A DNA stretch of 64,000 bases from Apis mellifera (Eukaryota; Arthropoda; Insecta; Hymenoptera; Apidae). Of this stretch, positions 1 through 13,783 are shown in pieces. Position numbers and translations under genes: made by a program. Under the pieces are notes generated by a model. It saw only the letters and a program-made list of their open reading frames with translations, did no database searches and was not told the DNA's origin. The stretch covers positions 992,001 to 1,056,000 of the forward strand of contig NC_037651.1 of assembly GCF_003254395.2 (NCBI RefSeq). The letters run 5' to 3'. How positions within the stretch are numbered: position 1 is the stretch's first letter; every line of letters begins with the position of its first letter.

Positions 1-2160
1 ATGCACGTAACCACATGGAATTTCATTGCCATAATATGTACATTTCTTTTCTCTTATACGAAAATTTGTTTTTTTTTTTACTTTTTTACACAGAAAATGT
101 TGATATATTCGGTAGATATTTTTGAAGGATTTTAAAGATTACAAATACAAAAGTTGGTGTGCAAAAATGTCGATTAAAGTTTATCTATTAAGTTATAAAC
201 AATTTGAATTCGTGTTAAATGAAGCGAGATGAAGATAGAACGAGACCATAATGTGATAAAGATAGAGACATTTCATTCTATCTTTACTTCTCACTTCGTC
301 AATTAAATTTTAATTGTATATATATAATTTAATAAATAAAACTTGATTGACATTTTTCAATATCAACTTTTATGTTTATTTTAATTACAATTGATTTTCT
401 ATATATTAATATCTTGTGTTATTTATTATGTTTTACATATTTAAAAAATTTCATTAAAAATAAAAAGTTCATTTTTTATATATTGCATATATTTATTTAA
501 ATATTGTTCTAGTTTTTATAAATTTTATAAATATAATTTATTATTTTTCAGATATAAAAAAATTTTATTTGTTATATACGTTACTATATTTTTATTAGAT
601 TGTCCAAAATTTTTTTCTGATTTATATAGGATTGCATGTAGAATATATTATTATATGATAATTATATGTAATTATATGATTTATTTCATTTTTGATTAGT
701 AAATGTTAGAACATTTAATTTTTTTCTAGTTTAGAGAATATGAATTCTCTTTAATTATCCTGAACAAAATTTATTTATATATTATATTTATTTATCTAAT
801 AATAATAGAAAAATTACAAAATTACAAGTTAATTGTGAATATGAAATAGAATAATTTCATGATTCTATATAAAAATATCGATTTTTTTTAATAATATTAA
901 AAAATTTTTAAAAACATTTTGACAAAATAAAATGTATATTATAAATTTCAAGGACATTGATATATAAAACTCTGACATTGATATTTTAAATATAAAATTA
1001 TATATAAAATATCATTAAAATGCATAAATATAATTCACTTCAATAATTATTCTAAAAAAATGAAATCAATAAAAAATCTAGAAAAATACAAGAGATCTAT
1101 AAAAAAAACAATTTAATACATTCCTACTTTTTATAAATAAAATACTTAATAACTTTTTATAAATAAAAAAAGTATCAATCCAAGTGGATAATAATCGAAG
1201 GGCAAGGAACAGGTGGTTCTGATCACTTAAATTAAGTGCATAATTTACACGAAGAATCTAACCAAACTGTATTATATGGAATTGATATTGCCGGCCATTT
1301 CTCACTAACGATCCGTTCCACTCTCGGTGAAAAATGATCATATCAGGGATAAAATTAAATTAACGACATGACATTAAATTATAGATCGATGCAAGCTATA
1401 GGAATCAGACTTTGGTAGTAGGAGGAAAAGGGGCAATTCCGGTTGGAAGTAGTTTGTCGCCTTTAACACTCGATAATGTTTCAAAAAAAGATGAGAGAAA
1501 AATTTTATAAGAACATAAATGAGAATTTTCATGAATCAACAATCGTATCTTTCACATGTGATATGAAATGTAATTATTATTGTTTGTTATTATTATATTC
1601 ATGATGCTTTCTGTTAGATCAAATTGTATTAATAGAATGATGAAATGAATCTACAAATGAATATTTTAGAGAAGAATTAAAAATTAAGAATTATTTATAT
1701 ATATGCGAAATTATTTATTGATTTTTAAAATTAAGAAAAGAAAAATATAAATTTAATTTATATTATTTTTGTAAAGTATGATTCTCATGTTTTTGTTTTA
1801 GATAATTCATGTTTCTTGTTGATTTTTTTTTTTAATAGAAGCATTTAACTTGCTTGCATCCGACTTGTTTACGTCGCCAAATTAATGATCGTAAAAGCGG
1901 TCAACCGAATATTCTGCTATGATTAATTATTTGTACGTTCGGTCTAATATTTTTTTAATCCATTGAAAGGAACACAATTGTATATGAATTATCTTTAAAC
2001 TTCTTAAAAATAAAATAATAAATCTATTTTTAAATTAATTATTCATTAATAATTTTAATTTGATTTTTTAAAAATATGAATTTTTTTAAAAACTTTATGT
2101 ATTCTTTCTTATTTAATAAAAATATAAATATTTTATTCAAGAATTTTATCCTGCTATACA
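1..2160. other. AT-rich gene-free stretch
   Basis: No open frame here resembles a protein. The sequence is AT-rich with short A and T runs. A palindromic MITE-like repeat lies near its left end (listed separately). Around 1190-1450 the composition is more balanced and less repetitive than its surroundings, which could mark conserved noncoding DNA, but no motif decides this. The right end abuts the piggyBac-like element. Confidence 0.6.
139..345. repeat. MITE-like palindromic repeat, copy A
   Basis: This imperfect palindrome has a left arm containing 'attaagttataaacaattt' and 'ttaaatgaag' and a right arm that reads back as a similar sequence ('cttcgtcaattaa', then 'aatttaataaat'). Related sequence recurs at about 27,613-27,800, in inverted orientation at about 48,620-48,710, and at about 63,165-63,290. 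Arms, size and dispersion suit a small non-autonomous DNA element. No coding capacity is seen. Limits are approximate, as I could not identify clean target-site duplications. Confidence 0.5.
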
Positions 2161-3428
2161 TTAACACTAGATTTACGGAATCCGTCGATTTTATGCTTAA
2201 AAATTCTGAATATGCAAATATTATTCTTTAAACATTATATATTGGTTTTTAATGATATAATACAGCAAATATATATTTCTATTCGTTTTCTTTGAAACAT
2301 TTATATTTTATTATTTTTAGATATTGTATATCTATTTTTACGAAAATCCGTCAATTTAACAGGTTAATTTATTTTAGATCAATTATTACGAAATAATAAA
2401 AATGAAATAACAATGAATAAAAAAACAACACCAACAAGCAAATGATTATTTAGCAATAAATATATAATCAAATAAGTTGTTTATAATTATAATATGATAA
2501 CAAATAATCCTTTTAACGGTGAATTATAGAGAAAAAAAATAATTTTTGTAAGTGAATCTGTCTTATTATTTTATAAAACAAATAGATTTACGTAAGAGAT
2601 AATTTCAACAATGCATTTTGTAAAAAAAAAAAAAAATAAGTACTATTTGGAAATTTAGTAAAAATTTATTTTCGTAAGTGAAGATTTTTCAAAATATTTT
2701 TAAAACCTATCCAAAAAAATATATTTTTTTACATTTATATTATTATTCATATTATTATTCTTCAAAAAACATAAAATTGATAAAAAAGAATAATATAATA
2801 ATAACCAGCATAAATGAAGATCAATCTGGATCGAATTCTGATATAAACGAATTATGCAAAAGTGAAAAAGAATTTGACAATATAAATGAAATTAAAGAAT
2901 TTTACGATAGTGGGAATGAAAATTATACATATCGTAAAAGAAAAAAAAAGCGTATTATTTCAGATATTGAAAAGTGAAATAAAAAATGCTGATAATGAAG
3001 AAAATATTGTAAAAGCAGAATTCCGTAGATAGCCTCTTCATGTGTTTTATAATTGTTTCTGGATTTGGCAGTCATCAATGCCAGGATTATTATAAAAAAA
3101 GAGATCACTAGAATAAACAAAATTCAAAAGACTTTTCTCTTTCAATTAGCTGAAGAATTGGGCAGTGGCCAACACGATAAATAAAATACTAATTTCAATT
3201 CAGTATCCGAGATCTAACTATATTTCATCTAACAAGTATGTATACGGAAAATATACATTCAAGATAAAGTTTATATGTGAAAAATGTATTGAAAATAACA
3301 ATAAATAAAAATTTATAGATTTTAAATAAATAATTTACAAAAAAATTTACAAATATTTTAACATACCCGTCAAAAAAACGGATTTCAGTAAAAAAAGATA
3401 TAGTCAATGTCCGCAAATCTAGTGTTAA
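2161..3428. mobile_element. Non-autonomous piggyBac-like DNA transposon
   Basis: The element is bounded by TTAA on both sides (2161-2164 and 3425-3428), the target site used by piggyBac-superfamily elements. Inside each TTAA is a matching inverted end: CACTAGATTTACGG on the left and, read from the right on the other strand, CACTAGATTTGCGG, with one mismatch in 14. A subterminal motif of the type AATCCGTCRAT follows the left end at about 2180 and recurs at about 2345. A related ATCCGT-type motif lies near the right end at about 3372-3390. At 1.27 kb it is too short for a full transposase and holds only a broken reading frame, so it is probably an internally deleted copy that would need a transposase in trans. 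The superfamily call rests on TTAA plus the ends; it was not checked against a repeat library. Confidence 0.8.
2678..2977 (+). pseudogene. Remnant frame inside piggyBac-like element
   Basis: A 99-codon open frame lies within the element. Its middle is rich in Asp, Glu, Asn and Ser (for example DQSGSNSDINE), followed by a basic run (YRKRKKKR). Acidic, low-complexity N-terminal regions are common in piggyBac transposases, so this may be the eroded start of the lost transposase gene. No catalytic core can be read: the frame stops at 2977, and the downstream sequence to 3180 is interrupted by stops. A random frame in AT-rich DNA cannot be fully excluded. Confidence 0.4.
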
Positions 3429-3486
3429 AAACATAAAATTTATTAAAATCATATCATTTACTATTTTTCAATTATAAATAGATATT

Positions 3487-3545
3487 TAATATATAGCTAA
3501 TATATAGCTAATATATAGCTTTAATATATAGCTAATAAATAGATA
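3487..3545. repeat. Short tandem repeat, unit of about 11 bp
   Basis: Four to five near-perfect copies of a unit 'taatatatagc' lie just right of the piggyBac-like element. One copy carries a small insertion. It is a minisatellite-like tract with no visible function. Confidence 0.75.
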
Positions 3546-3845
3546 AAAATAAGATAAAATAATTTTCCACGATAGTAAAAAATTTTTTTATTTTAAAATA
3601 AAAGAATAGACAAAAATAAAAATACAAATAAATTCTATATAGAAATTTTTTTTATTCATCTAGATTGATTGAAAAAATTGTGAAGCTATTAAAATATAGA
3701 ATGGATAAAACAAAATGAGAATGGTATCTAGTTTTTTAAATATAAAAGAAATTTTATTTAATATATTTATATATTTACAAAATGATAATTAATTAAAAAA
3801 AATTTATCAAAAAAGATAAATTTATTTACATATAAATCTATAGTC

Positions 3846-3847
<2 letters not shown>

Positions 3848-3899
<52 letters not shown>
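3848..3899. repeat. (TA)n microsatellite
   Basis: An uninterrupted TA dinucleotide run of 26 units, followed by a short 'cacaca' tail. Such tracts are usually length-polymorphic. Confidence 0.95.
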
Positions 3900-3903
<4 letters not shown>

Positions 3904-6900
3904 CACACAGGATTACATGAAATAATTTTTTTAACAAAATATTATTTCACAAAGATGTAATCAATTTTTAAAATTTCAATGTTTTTGTTTTTTTCCCAAA
4001 TAAAAATATTTTTGTTTTTTATTAAAAAAAATCTTATAATGATATGATTATAAATAATTCAAATTTTAAAAACTTTGTAAAAAATATTTATAAACGAAAT
4101 TATATTCAAAATACCAAAATTTTAAATTGATTTCACTCCCTGAAAAAAATTTTCAAAAAAAATCACTTGAATAAAATATAATTTATTATAAAATAATATA
4201 TCAAAATTTTTCTGAGTCTGATATCATATTTATTTATTATTATTATTCTTTTATATTTTTATATTTTTTCAACATACTCTATAATTGTAAAAACTTTTTC
4301 GAAATCAAATTGTATCATTTATCAATATTTCTTCGATTCATGATCTCGTCCAACAATTCTAATAATCCCAAAAATTGTTTAGAAAATATAATATTCCCTC
4401 GTTAAAACATTTCCTTTGTTAATCTTCCGAGGGAATTCCGGACTCCTCATATTGCTACCGCTAATTTTCCACAAAACATTAATGTTTTATCTCTTAAAGA
4501 TGCGGACATGGAATAAGCTCGCCTCGCCGTTATACGGCGCATTACTCGAGGCTTCGACTTTAAGTAGTGATTTCGTTCTGCTGTCTACACCATCTACTAC
4601 TCTCTCTCACTATTTCAACAGTAACAGCCGGCGAAGGAGCGTGACAGTTAAGGTGAAGAGAAACGCATTTTGAAGAAACACGTACCGATCGTAAAGCTTA
4701 TACGAGGATTGCAGAGGGTAGATGCGACGTCGCTGTTACATCGAAAAGGTTCGAAATGACGTTGTACTGCTGTCAAATTTCCTCCCTTCGTCTTGACAAC
4801 AAGAGGATCATAAAACGTGTGTACGATGGAGTCGAGAATTTTTCGCGTTTATTACGACTCTGCGCGATGGGAAACCGTTTAGCTCTGACGTAAATTTATA
4901 TGAAAGTTAGAGAACATTTAGAAAATATTGAAGATAACACGCGTCTCCCACGTAATTTAATTTATTTTATATCTCTACAGTTTTATTTCGTGAGAGTGTG
5001 ACAATTTTTTGAGAACTGTATTATATGCTGGTTTTTATTGAGAAAATTGTTTTGTATTGAGAAGCTTATTTTTATCTTTTATCAGAATATATTTAGGAAA
5101 TATTGCATTATTGTTTTTTAAGTGTAATTTAATTTGTTTTATTTTTTTCAAAATTTTGAAAAAATTTCACATTTCAAGTAATTTAATTTATTTAATTTCT
5201 TCAAAGTTTATTTAAATTTTTTTCTTTATTTTTTAATTTTAAATAGTATTAATAGATTAGTAAGAATATGATAATTTCTTAGTGTATTTTATTTTAATTT
5301 TTAATTATTACATTTTTATTTATTTTTATATTTTATCAGTTATTTCAGAAAATATCGAACGTAACGTTTTTAATGTCTCTTAAATTATAATTTAATTTTT
5401 TTTTTTTAAATTTTATTTCATAAAAATTTATGAAATCTGTATTATATACTGATTTTTATTCGAAAATTTATTTTATTTTATTTTCTTGGATTTAACTTTT
5501 AACAATAGTAGTTTATAATTTACAAATTAATTAACACAATAAAGAATTTTTAAATGATACGTTTTTGACTTTCAAAGTACAATTCTGAATTTTTTTGTAA
5601 CTCCGGAAATATAATCTTTTCCTATTTCATAATTCGCAGCCATGTATCAATATTAACATAGTTATTAATATTTTGCATATTTTACATAAATAATATGCAA
5701 AATAATTTTACATAAATACATATGCAATAATATTCTATATTATTATTCTATATTTTATATTTTTATTTGTGAGATAAGATTAAATAACCTTATATATTTA
5801 AGTTTTTGTGATTCAATAGTCTATCAATATTCATGTATTGTTAGTTGTATTCCTAAAATTATTTCAAAATACTTCTATTTCATTATATATAAATTTTTAT
5901 GATTCCATTCTATATTGTATCAAGTTCATTTTTATATTGTAATTTATGTGATTTCAAATTTCCAATTTTATCCCAAATAAAAATTATAAAATTGAAGCAC
6001 ATATTATTAACTAGTATAGAAAATGATCCTAATCAATTTTAAAAATGTTTTGGAAAAAACAATAAACAATAAATTTAAAATTTCATGTCACATAAAAATC
6101 TCTAATAAAGATTTAAATACAAATAAAATTTATTAAAAATATTCCAATTTTTGAAATGATACAATAAAAATATTAAACACATTCACATGTTATTCACTAC
6201 GAAATAAAAACAAAATGATTGTTATTTATCCAACAGAAATGAGAAAAACTATCCTTATTCACAAAGAAATAAATATTATTTCTTAAAATATACTCTATCT
6301 AATGATTTTTAACTTTTATATGATCACATGTCTTTACTGTGTATTTTAGTATTAAAGTTATTAACTGCAACAAAATTTTGCTCTTTTATTCTTCTTTTTC
6401 TTAATAAACAAAAAAATTGACCAAAAACATCTAAAAAAGATAATAAGAATAGTATTTTTATTGTAAATGAAAAGTGTAATATTAAAGCACGAATTATTTG
6501 AATTTCAAAATAATTCAATAGAAAAATAATAAATTTGAAATTCTATTACAAATAAAAAGATTATTTAGAGAACTAGATATCGATATAAAGACTAAGAGCA
6601 ATTTATTGTCTATTAATGTATCGCAATTGGAACATTTGGAATCTCATAAAACACGAGTAGAATCTCTACTCGGTAACATTGCGCGGAGCGAATTGAAAGC
6701 GCAAGATTTATGTGGAGCAAGCAAGAAATCCTGACTGAGGAATGAAAAAAAGAAAAGTCAATAAACAGAATTATTTATCACACGTGTGTCAAGGCATCCT
6801 TACGAATCTCTAAAGGATACGCGTCCTTTCTGCGTCGTATCGAGCTTGTCTCTGCCTTCTCGGTTCGTGGGCTTCTGAGGAACGATCTCCAAAGAGGGAA

Positions 6901-6998
6901 AAATATAAAAATGAAGAAGATCTCTTTTATCTTCAAGACTTCTGGAATAAGTTAAAATAACGCACAACTCCTGAATTCGTTGGAATTTTCTCGTCTCG

Positions 6999-6999
<1 letters not shown>
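3900..6999. other. Gene-free DNA with islands at 4.4-4.9 and 6.6-6.96 kb
   Basis: Mostly AT-rich. The part at about 4,400-4,900 is less AT-biased and contains CpGs, as does about 6,600-6,960. Open frames in them are short and resemble no family I know, and no pair of splice sites framing a convincing exon was found. They may be conserved noncoding or regulatory DNA, or untranslated exons. Confidence 0.4.

Positions 7000-7001
<2 letters not shown>

Positions 7002-7047
<46 letters not shown>
7002..7047. repeat. (TA)n microsatellite
   Basis: A pure TA run of about 23 units. It produces an artefactual IYIYIY frame, which is not a gene. Confidence 0.95.
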
Positions 7048-7053
<6 letters not shown>

Positions 7054-7059
7054 TATTTT

Positions 7060-7760
7060 TATAAAAAATAAGACTTATATAATATCTCTTTTAGGATCAA
7101 CGATTCGACGATATTATAAAATCGTAAAAGTTGGAAAGATCGAAGGGGAAGCAATTAAGAGAATAAGAATTTCGTGGAAACTTTCATCGATTCTTGCGTT
7201 TGCAAGTTTTTCAAGTTTCCCTGGAACTTCTTTATCTTCTTCCTTCTATCTTTTTTTTTTCTCTCTATCTCTTTCTCTCTTCTTTTCCTTTTCCTATGGA
7301 AACTTGTAGAGAGAGATTCCTAAATCTGTAATTGAAATTTTTACGTTTGAAGAAGCAGCGTCGAGGCCGAGTAGCTGTGACGATTTCTTCTTTTCGTTGA
7401 ATATGAAAAAATAAATTGGAAGGAATAAGACGAGAGAGAAAATGAAAGAGAGAGAGAGAGAAAGAGGGATGTGTAAAATACGAGCCACTATTTGGAGTCC
7501 TTTGCGGAATCGTCACTTGGACACCTTCTCCTAGCTTCTCTGGGCTTGATCGTTATTCAGATTTCACATAGGAGTGTATCCGACTTTTCTGCATACACTT
7601 ACATATCCCAGACGTGGAAGAGTCACGGACCGGAGGCTGGGAGAGAAGAGAAATAGAATGAAGATGTCAGAATGGAACAGCAATGCCACCTTATCTTCTC
7701 GGTATTTTTAAAAGAAGATATTCGCTTAAAAATATCCGCGAAAGATGTGACACGTGTTTA
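7060..7760. other. Balanced-composition island, function unknown
   Basis: This is less AT-rich than the flanks, with a CT-rich tract near 7250-7290 and a GA repeat near 7447-7465. Several overlapping frames on both strands are low-complexity and look like by-products of the purine/pyrimidine asymmetry. No recognisable coding signal was seen. Confidence 0.35.
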
Positions 7761-8350
7761 CTTCATCCTTCATTTACTTTGGTAAATAATTGGTATTAAA
7801 TAATCAGATAATCAAAAAAGTTTCGTTTTTTTTTTTTTGATGAAAGAAAAGGAAGATACATAAAATGGAAAATATTTTTATTAATCATTATTTTTATTTT
7901 GTTTAACATATTCATTATCATTTAAAAAAGAGAATTATTTTGATTATATTAATTTTGCACAATGTAGAAAAAAGAATCATTTTTATTAAATATGAATAAA
8001 TTTCATGAAAATTAAAGATGTTCTGATAAGATGATCTTCAAAAGAAAAATCAAAAAAAGATCTTCATGAAAAGATTTAAAAATTTTATTTGTATTTTATT
8101 TATTTTTTATTTGTATGAAAAAAATCTTACCATAATTTTCATTATAATTGAACAATACATGTATGTGAAATATATAATATTAAATGTCTAATCTACCATG
8201 CACTTAATTTTGAATTTAAAATCATTTGTAATTATTTGTAGAACAGTTTTAGAAATGTTTTATTTTATTTTATATATATTTTTCTATCATAAAAAAAGAT
8301 AAAACTTTCTTAATTAATAATTTGTATATACATTAATATAAATATCTGAC

Positions 8351-8381
<31 letters not shown>

Positions 8382-9040
8382 TTAATCTTTTGTTATACGA
8401 ATTTACATTTTACTTCAATTGATTCATATTCAATGAATTAATTTTAGAGATTTATTTGCTATGCTACAAATTTATCATAATATGGATAATTTATCTGTGA
8501 CAAATTGTTTAAAATGAGAATAATTTTGAAAACAAATATAATTATATTGTAAAAATTTCCAAATTCAAAGATTAATAATATATTATATTCATGATAATAT
8601 GTTAATTCATTTCCATAAAATTAATTTATTTATGTAAATTAACTCGAATAAAAAATTGTTTATAAATAATTTATTTATAAATATTTTTATACGAAATAAA
8701 AGTTTCTTTTGTTATTTGAAAAGTAAAAATAGTAAAATAATAAATAATTCGTTATTTCAAATTATAATTTATTATCTTATTTCAATTATGTATCTTTGAA
8801 TACTATCTCTTTCTTTTTATTTCTTTAAATTGTTCTTATTTATTTTTAATTAAAAATTTTCTTTCTTAATTTTTTATAATTGGAAAAATTTCCTATACAA
8901 ATTCTTCATATATATATTCTTTTATCTAAAAGAAAAATCAAATAAACTTCAGATATATAAAATCTTTGAAATCTCTCTAATTCCAAAATTTCTTCTCTTC
9001 CCTTAAAATTCCAGTACCAAATTTTGAACCAAGTCTCATC
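7761..9040. other. AT-rich gene-free stretch
   Basis: No coding signal. It contains a (TAA)n microsatellite at about 8351-8382 and otherwise simple AT-rich sequence. Confidence 0.6.
8351..8382. repeat. (TAA)n microsatellite
   Basis: About ten tandem TAA units without interruption. Confidence 0.9.
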
Positions 9041-9770
9041 TCACTTCAACTTCGAAAGAATTATCTTAAATCGTCAGAAATATCCCTTCCCCCCCTCCCA
9101 TCAATGTCCATCGAGAAACCAAAATCATCTCACGTGGTAATCCTACCCCATCGAGAACAATCAGAAGCACGGCCGAAAGCAAGCCGAAAAACATTTACGC
9201 TCCACCCTACAAGGTTTCGCACCCTCGCGAATTACATTACAAGACCTACAACAGAGGCAGGCATCGTGTCTCCGGCTTGCCAACACAGGATACGTCTTAT
9301 TCGTTCCGAGAAAGCCCCAACGGAGTTCCTCAAGGTAGATGAGGGTGCGATGCGAGGACTCCATGTACCTCTATCGTGCGTACACCACCCCCCCGTTACA
9401 AGGGAGGCCATCCACACCGAAACGCGCACACGGACCATACTTCGTATCCGTGTCTCGGCTCTTGCTCGTCTTGGTGTCCCATCATGCCAATCGTGAGGGC
9501 GGCGGCTTATCTCTACGAGCTCTCTTCGAGGAGGCTAAAGTGGAGTGAGCCATATCCTCACCCTCCTCTTTCTCTTCGTCGAACACCGCCCGTTACGACG
9601 AGGCGATGACGTTTCCACTGTCTCTATCCAGGGCCACCGATCTTCACGACGACGTATACCTGCGACGAATTATCACGAGCCCTCCTCCTCCCATCGCACA
9701 ATGATTCAGTGTCGCTTGATAACGAACGATCCATCGACCGTCCAGTGATTTTAGGATTAGGTCCTTGAAT
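9041..9770. other. CpG-containing island, function unknown
   Basis: This is the clearest compositional island in the left desert. It runs for about 700 bp with near-balanced base composition and many CpG dinucleotides. Open frames occur in several overlapping phases on both strands (the longest is about 130 codons at 9104-9496), as expected when stop codons are depleted by composition. None shows a domain or resembles a known family. Candidates are a promoter or 5' untranslated exon of a gene with distant coding exons, or conserved regulatory DNA. Confidence 0.4.
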
Positions 9771-12700
9771 TATTTTGATGGGTGAGGGTCGTCGATGGAA
9801 ATCGGGAAGATGGGTTAGCGATTTGGCGATTATTGGTGATTTGTGATTACTACTGTTTTTTTTTTTTTTTTTCATATTCGATGGATAGATATTTTAATTT
9901 TTTTAATTTTTGTTATTCCTCGTATAGTTTTTCATTCTTGTAGTTTTCAGTAGTTGTGATTTCTCGGTGGAAATGAAAAGATGAGATAATTATTAATGTT
10001 AATATTAATATTAATAATTATTATAAACATCAATATTAATAATCTGAAACATTGGTATGATTTTTTTAAATAGATGAAACGGTTTTGATTTCTATAATTT
10101 ATTGAATCAAAATGGTTTTAGTGTTTTGGAATGTTGATGGAATTTCTTTTGATATTTCATGATGGAAATATGATATAATTATGATATGATATGATGGAAA
10201 TCGAAATGGTTTTAATATTTTGGAATGTAATATTTTTTCAGAATGATTCGAAATTTCAAAACTCTTTAAAAAATTCAATATTTTTTATTATTTTTGTGAT
10301 TCGAAACTTAGGTTAATAATCAATTATTTATCGAATATTAGGTTAAGAAGGTAAGGTTAGGTAAAGAAGAATAATTTTATAAATTTCTTATTTTTATTTA
10401 TAATATAATTGAATTTATATCAATTTCATCAGTCCATTATTATAGTTTAAAAAATTAAAAATTTTAAAAATTAAAAATTAATATTATTTATTTTATTACC
10501 TGTATAATCTATAAGTAATATACTTTAAAAATGTTTTTTTAAGTAATATTAATTTACTGTTTTTTTTTTCTTAAGAAATTAATCAAAGCATATCGAAAAT
10601 TGATTTTATTGTAAAAAAAAGAGATATTTGTTACCGAATATAATATATTTGCCACGTTTCATCGTGAAGTGGGATTTTTCTGAGAATGAGAAAAACAAGG
10701 GAATGTTTCTTGACGAAGAGCGTGCCAGTGAAACTGATTATAATGCAAACTCGATTTCATTTGATGGAATTTCCTGTGGTAGAGATTGTAGAGTTATGAA
10801 AGTTGTTGAATTTTTGTTGAAGCAGTTTTATTTCCATCCGGAATGGAAGAGAAAAATATAAATCAGAAAAGGAAAAAACAAGATAGGTAGCTTTAATAAC
10901 GAAACAAACATCTTGCCGCTAGTGATAACAATATTTATATTTGCGATAACTTAGAAAATTAATTTTCTTTTGAAAATCACACGAGAAAAATGTAATAAGC
11001 TTTTTTTTTGTTTTTATCTTATTAAAAATTTATATTTTAATATAATTTAAAAATAGAAAATTAATTTAAAAAACATATATTCCAAATATTAGATTATTGT
11101 ATATATTATCTATATAAAATTTTGTATAATAAATAAACAAGATAATATCATGATAACCAAGTTTTTGAAATAAAAATGATAAGTGACAAATAGTTAAACT
11201 TCATAAGATTCGAATCTAATTTTTTATAAATATCTTTAAATCGAGAATAATACTTTCAAGTATTCGAATATTGATAAATAAATTTCATCAATATCTTACT
11301 AGAATTTGATTGATTTTTTTAATCATTTTCTATTAAAATCAATTATGTTGTTTTTTATGCATAATTTAACTTTGTAATTTTATTTTTGTATTATTATTTT
11401 AAATAGATATTTTTATAATTTTTTTAATTCATAATTTCAATTTCAATTATAATAGAAATATTTATATTATATTTTTATTTTATTTAATAATCAATTATCG
11501 AATATTAAATTTTTCAATATGATTATCTAATTTTAAGAATTAATATCTTTTAAAATTAAACTCTTGTGTAAAGTTCTAAAAAAAGAAAAAAAAACTGTAG
11601 TATAATGACACTGCTACTCGAATATTGTGCATATACATATATTGTACATGTATACGTTCACGGATCAACAGGTTTCATGATCGATACACTGCTTTTAATA
11701 ATTCCAGAACCTCTTCTCATCTTGTAGCGCAAAACGAAACTGTAAAGAGATGAATAAATCGTAGTCACGAGGTACAAACAACTTTACTTCTTTGCGGTCT
11801 TAGCTCTTACTTTCAGCGATATATTTCAATTGCGATGGGAGGATTTCAAAGCATAATACGAGCTTCTTCTAAGCTTCTTTACATATAATACAGTTATTTG
11901 GTTTAACGTATTATATAAAACTACTATAAAAGAAGATATATAAACATTTTTGTGAATATAGAAACATATTTATATATATTAGAAAATTTAAAACCTAATA
12001 AAATTTATATTTTAAATATAAAGATATTTATACATTTTTTATTACTCAAATGATGTATAAATATGTAATATAAATTAGATGTATATAAATTCATTTGAAT
12101 TATCATTATTTTTCTTTTTTTATGAGAGAAAGAGAATTGTTATCTATTTAAGAAACTGATGATTATTTTAAATAAATTAATATAATTTTTCAATGGGAAA
12201 ACAAAGAAGAAGAAAAAATAAAAAATTTTAAAAATTAAATTGCAATTGTTATGAATTATTCGAATCTATTATTTAAAAACATTTTTCTGTTTTCTCGTAT
12301 TAATCTTGAGAAATTCTTGTTAAATTTTTGTTAAATTGTAATATATTCCATTACATATAACGATAAATTAAGAATAATAATAATAATATAAATCATATAC
12401 AAAAATGAGAATCTACAGTGTTAATAATAATGTTAATAAAATTAAATTTAAAAAAATTTAATGTATTGACTTTAAATTGTATCTTATGGTTTTTTAAATT
12501 GTTTTACATTAAAACAATTTATAGCAAGTAACTAATAATGCCTTAAAATTAGCATAATTTAATTTCCTGTTGATTAAATATACTGATCTGCCAAATTATA
12601 AGTGACTTATAACATAACCAAGGAAATGGAGGGTTCTTTGGTGGAAACAGAACAATAAATTCACCCCTTAACTGCTATATAGAATACTATTATAGATAGT

Positions 12701-13750
12701 GGAATGAGCCTTATCATATGAACCTAAGCCTATAGATAACTGTAATATTTTTTTTTTCTTTTTTAAGACAGGTAACGATTAGGATGGGATAGGCGTGGTT
12801 CGACTTCTCGAAATAGAATCACTTTATCGGCGGTTATCAAATGATGGTGATTGATGAAGGCTTTTATAATAATTACTCGATTATCCCCATATTAGGCTGT
12901 AATTGTTTATTGCAATTTGGGCAACTAAATATATAATCAAGGCCACAATCGATTCATATTTTAAGATAGAAAGCATCCCTCTCTTGATTAAGAGTGATTG
13001 CTTGTTGACGGTGAGAAAATTCCTTAAGATTAAGTAACGATCTTATGAGGAAAATGTATTAAAAGTTTAACTTATTACTTTAATTTAATAGTTGGCAAGT
13101 AAGTTTAATATATTAAAGGTTGAAAGTTTATTATTTTTAAAGAATTTTTAATATTTAATATTTTATTATGTGAAAATAATTTCAATATATATATTGATTA
13201 TTACAATATAAAAATTCTAAATGCATACAATTTTATTTGATATTATCTTCATTAAATTGCATTATTCAAAATGTTAATTTTATTTAATATTTTCTTCACT
13301 TTTAATTATTGAATTGCACGAAATGTTTTTTATTGCAAATGAAAATTGTATAATTGTAAGGAAAGAGTAATTGTTTCTAATTTAATAATTGACGGAAAAG
13401 TTTTAAAATCTTGTATGCATTTGTTTCACTTTAAACTAATAACATATAGATGTTATTTTAAAATTTCAATAAAGATATGTATCTAACAAAGTTATTTTTG
13501 TTTCAAATGTATCTTGAGAACCTAACCTTGAAGAAAAATCAATATCCAATCTTCCCAATATAGTTGATCTTCAACAAAAAATACTTACAAAGAAATACTT
13601 CATTGTTTTATTAAACTATATGAACATATTATTTGAATATATTTTATTTATTTTATTCATAATTTTAAAGAATCAAGAATTATATAATTTATCAAGAAAG
13701 TTTTCAAATAATAAAAATTTTTATTTTTTATACAAACATGAAATGTTATT
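9771..13750. other. AT-rich gene-free stretch
   Basis: Simple AT-rich DNA. A 77-codon frame at 10,628-10,861 has mixed composition but no recognisable domain and no flanking exons. The sequence at about 11,620-11,860 and 12,590-12,960 is somewhat less AT-biased. Nothing else can be supported. Confidence 0.5.
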
Positions 13751-13759
13751 AAAAAATAG

Positions 13760-13783
13760 ATATATATATATATATATATATAT
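13760..13783. repeat. (TA)n microsatellite
   Basis: A pure TA run of about 12 units. Confidence 0.9.

Noticed and set aside
6980..7309. 109-codon frame starting with an Ile-Tyr repeat
   Set aside because: Its start is a (TA)n microsatellite and its end is a CT-rich tract. It has no domain.
7441..7465. GA-rich tract as a GAGA-factor site
   Set aside because: Simple GA repeats are common in this genome type, and nothing nearby shows a promoter.
9104..9496. 130-codon open frame on the plus strand
   Set aside because: No family resemblance. Several frames on both strands are open across the same island, as expected from composition.
10628..10861. 77-codon frame of mixed composition
   Set aside because: It is isolated, with no domain, no matching exons and no homology I recognise. 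It was not called as a gene.
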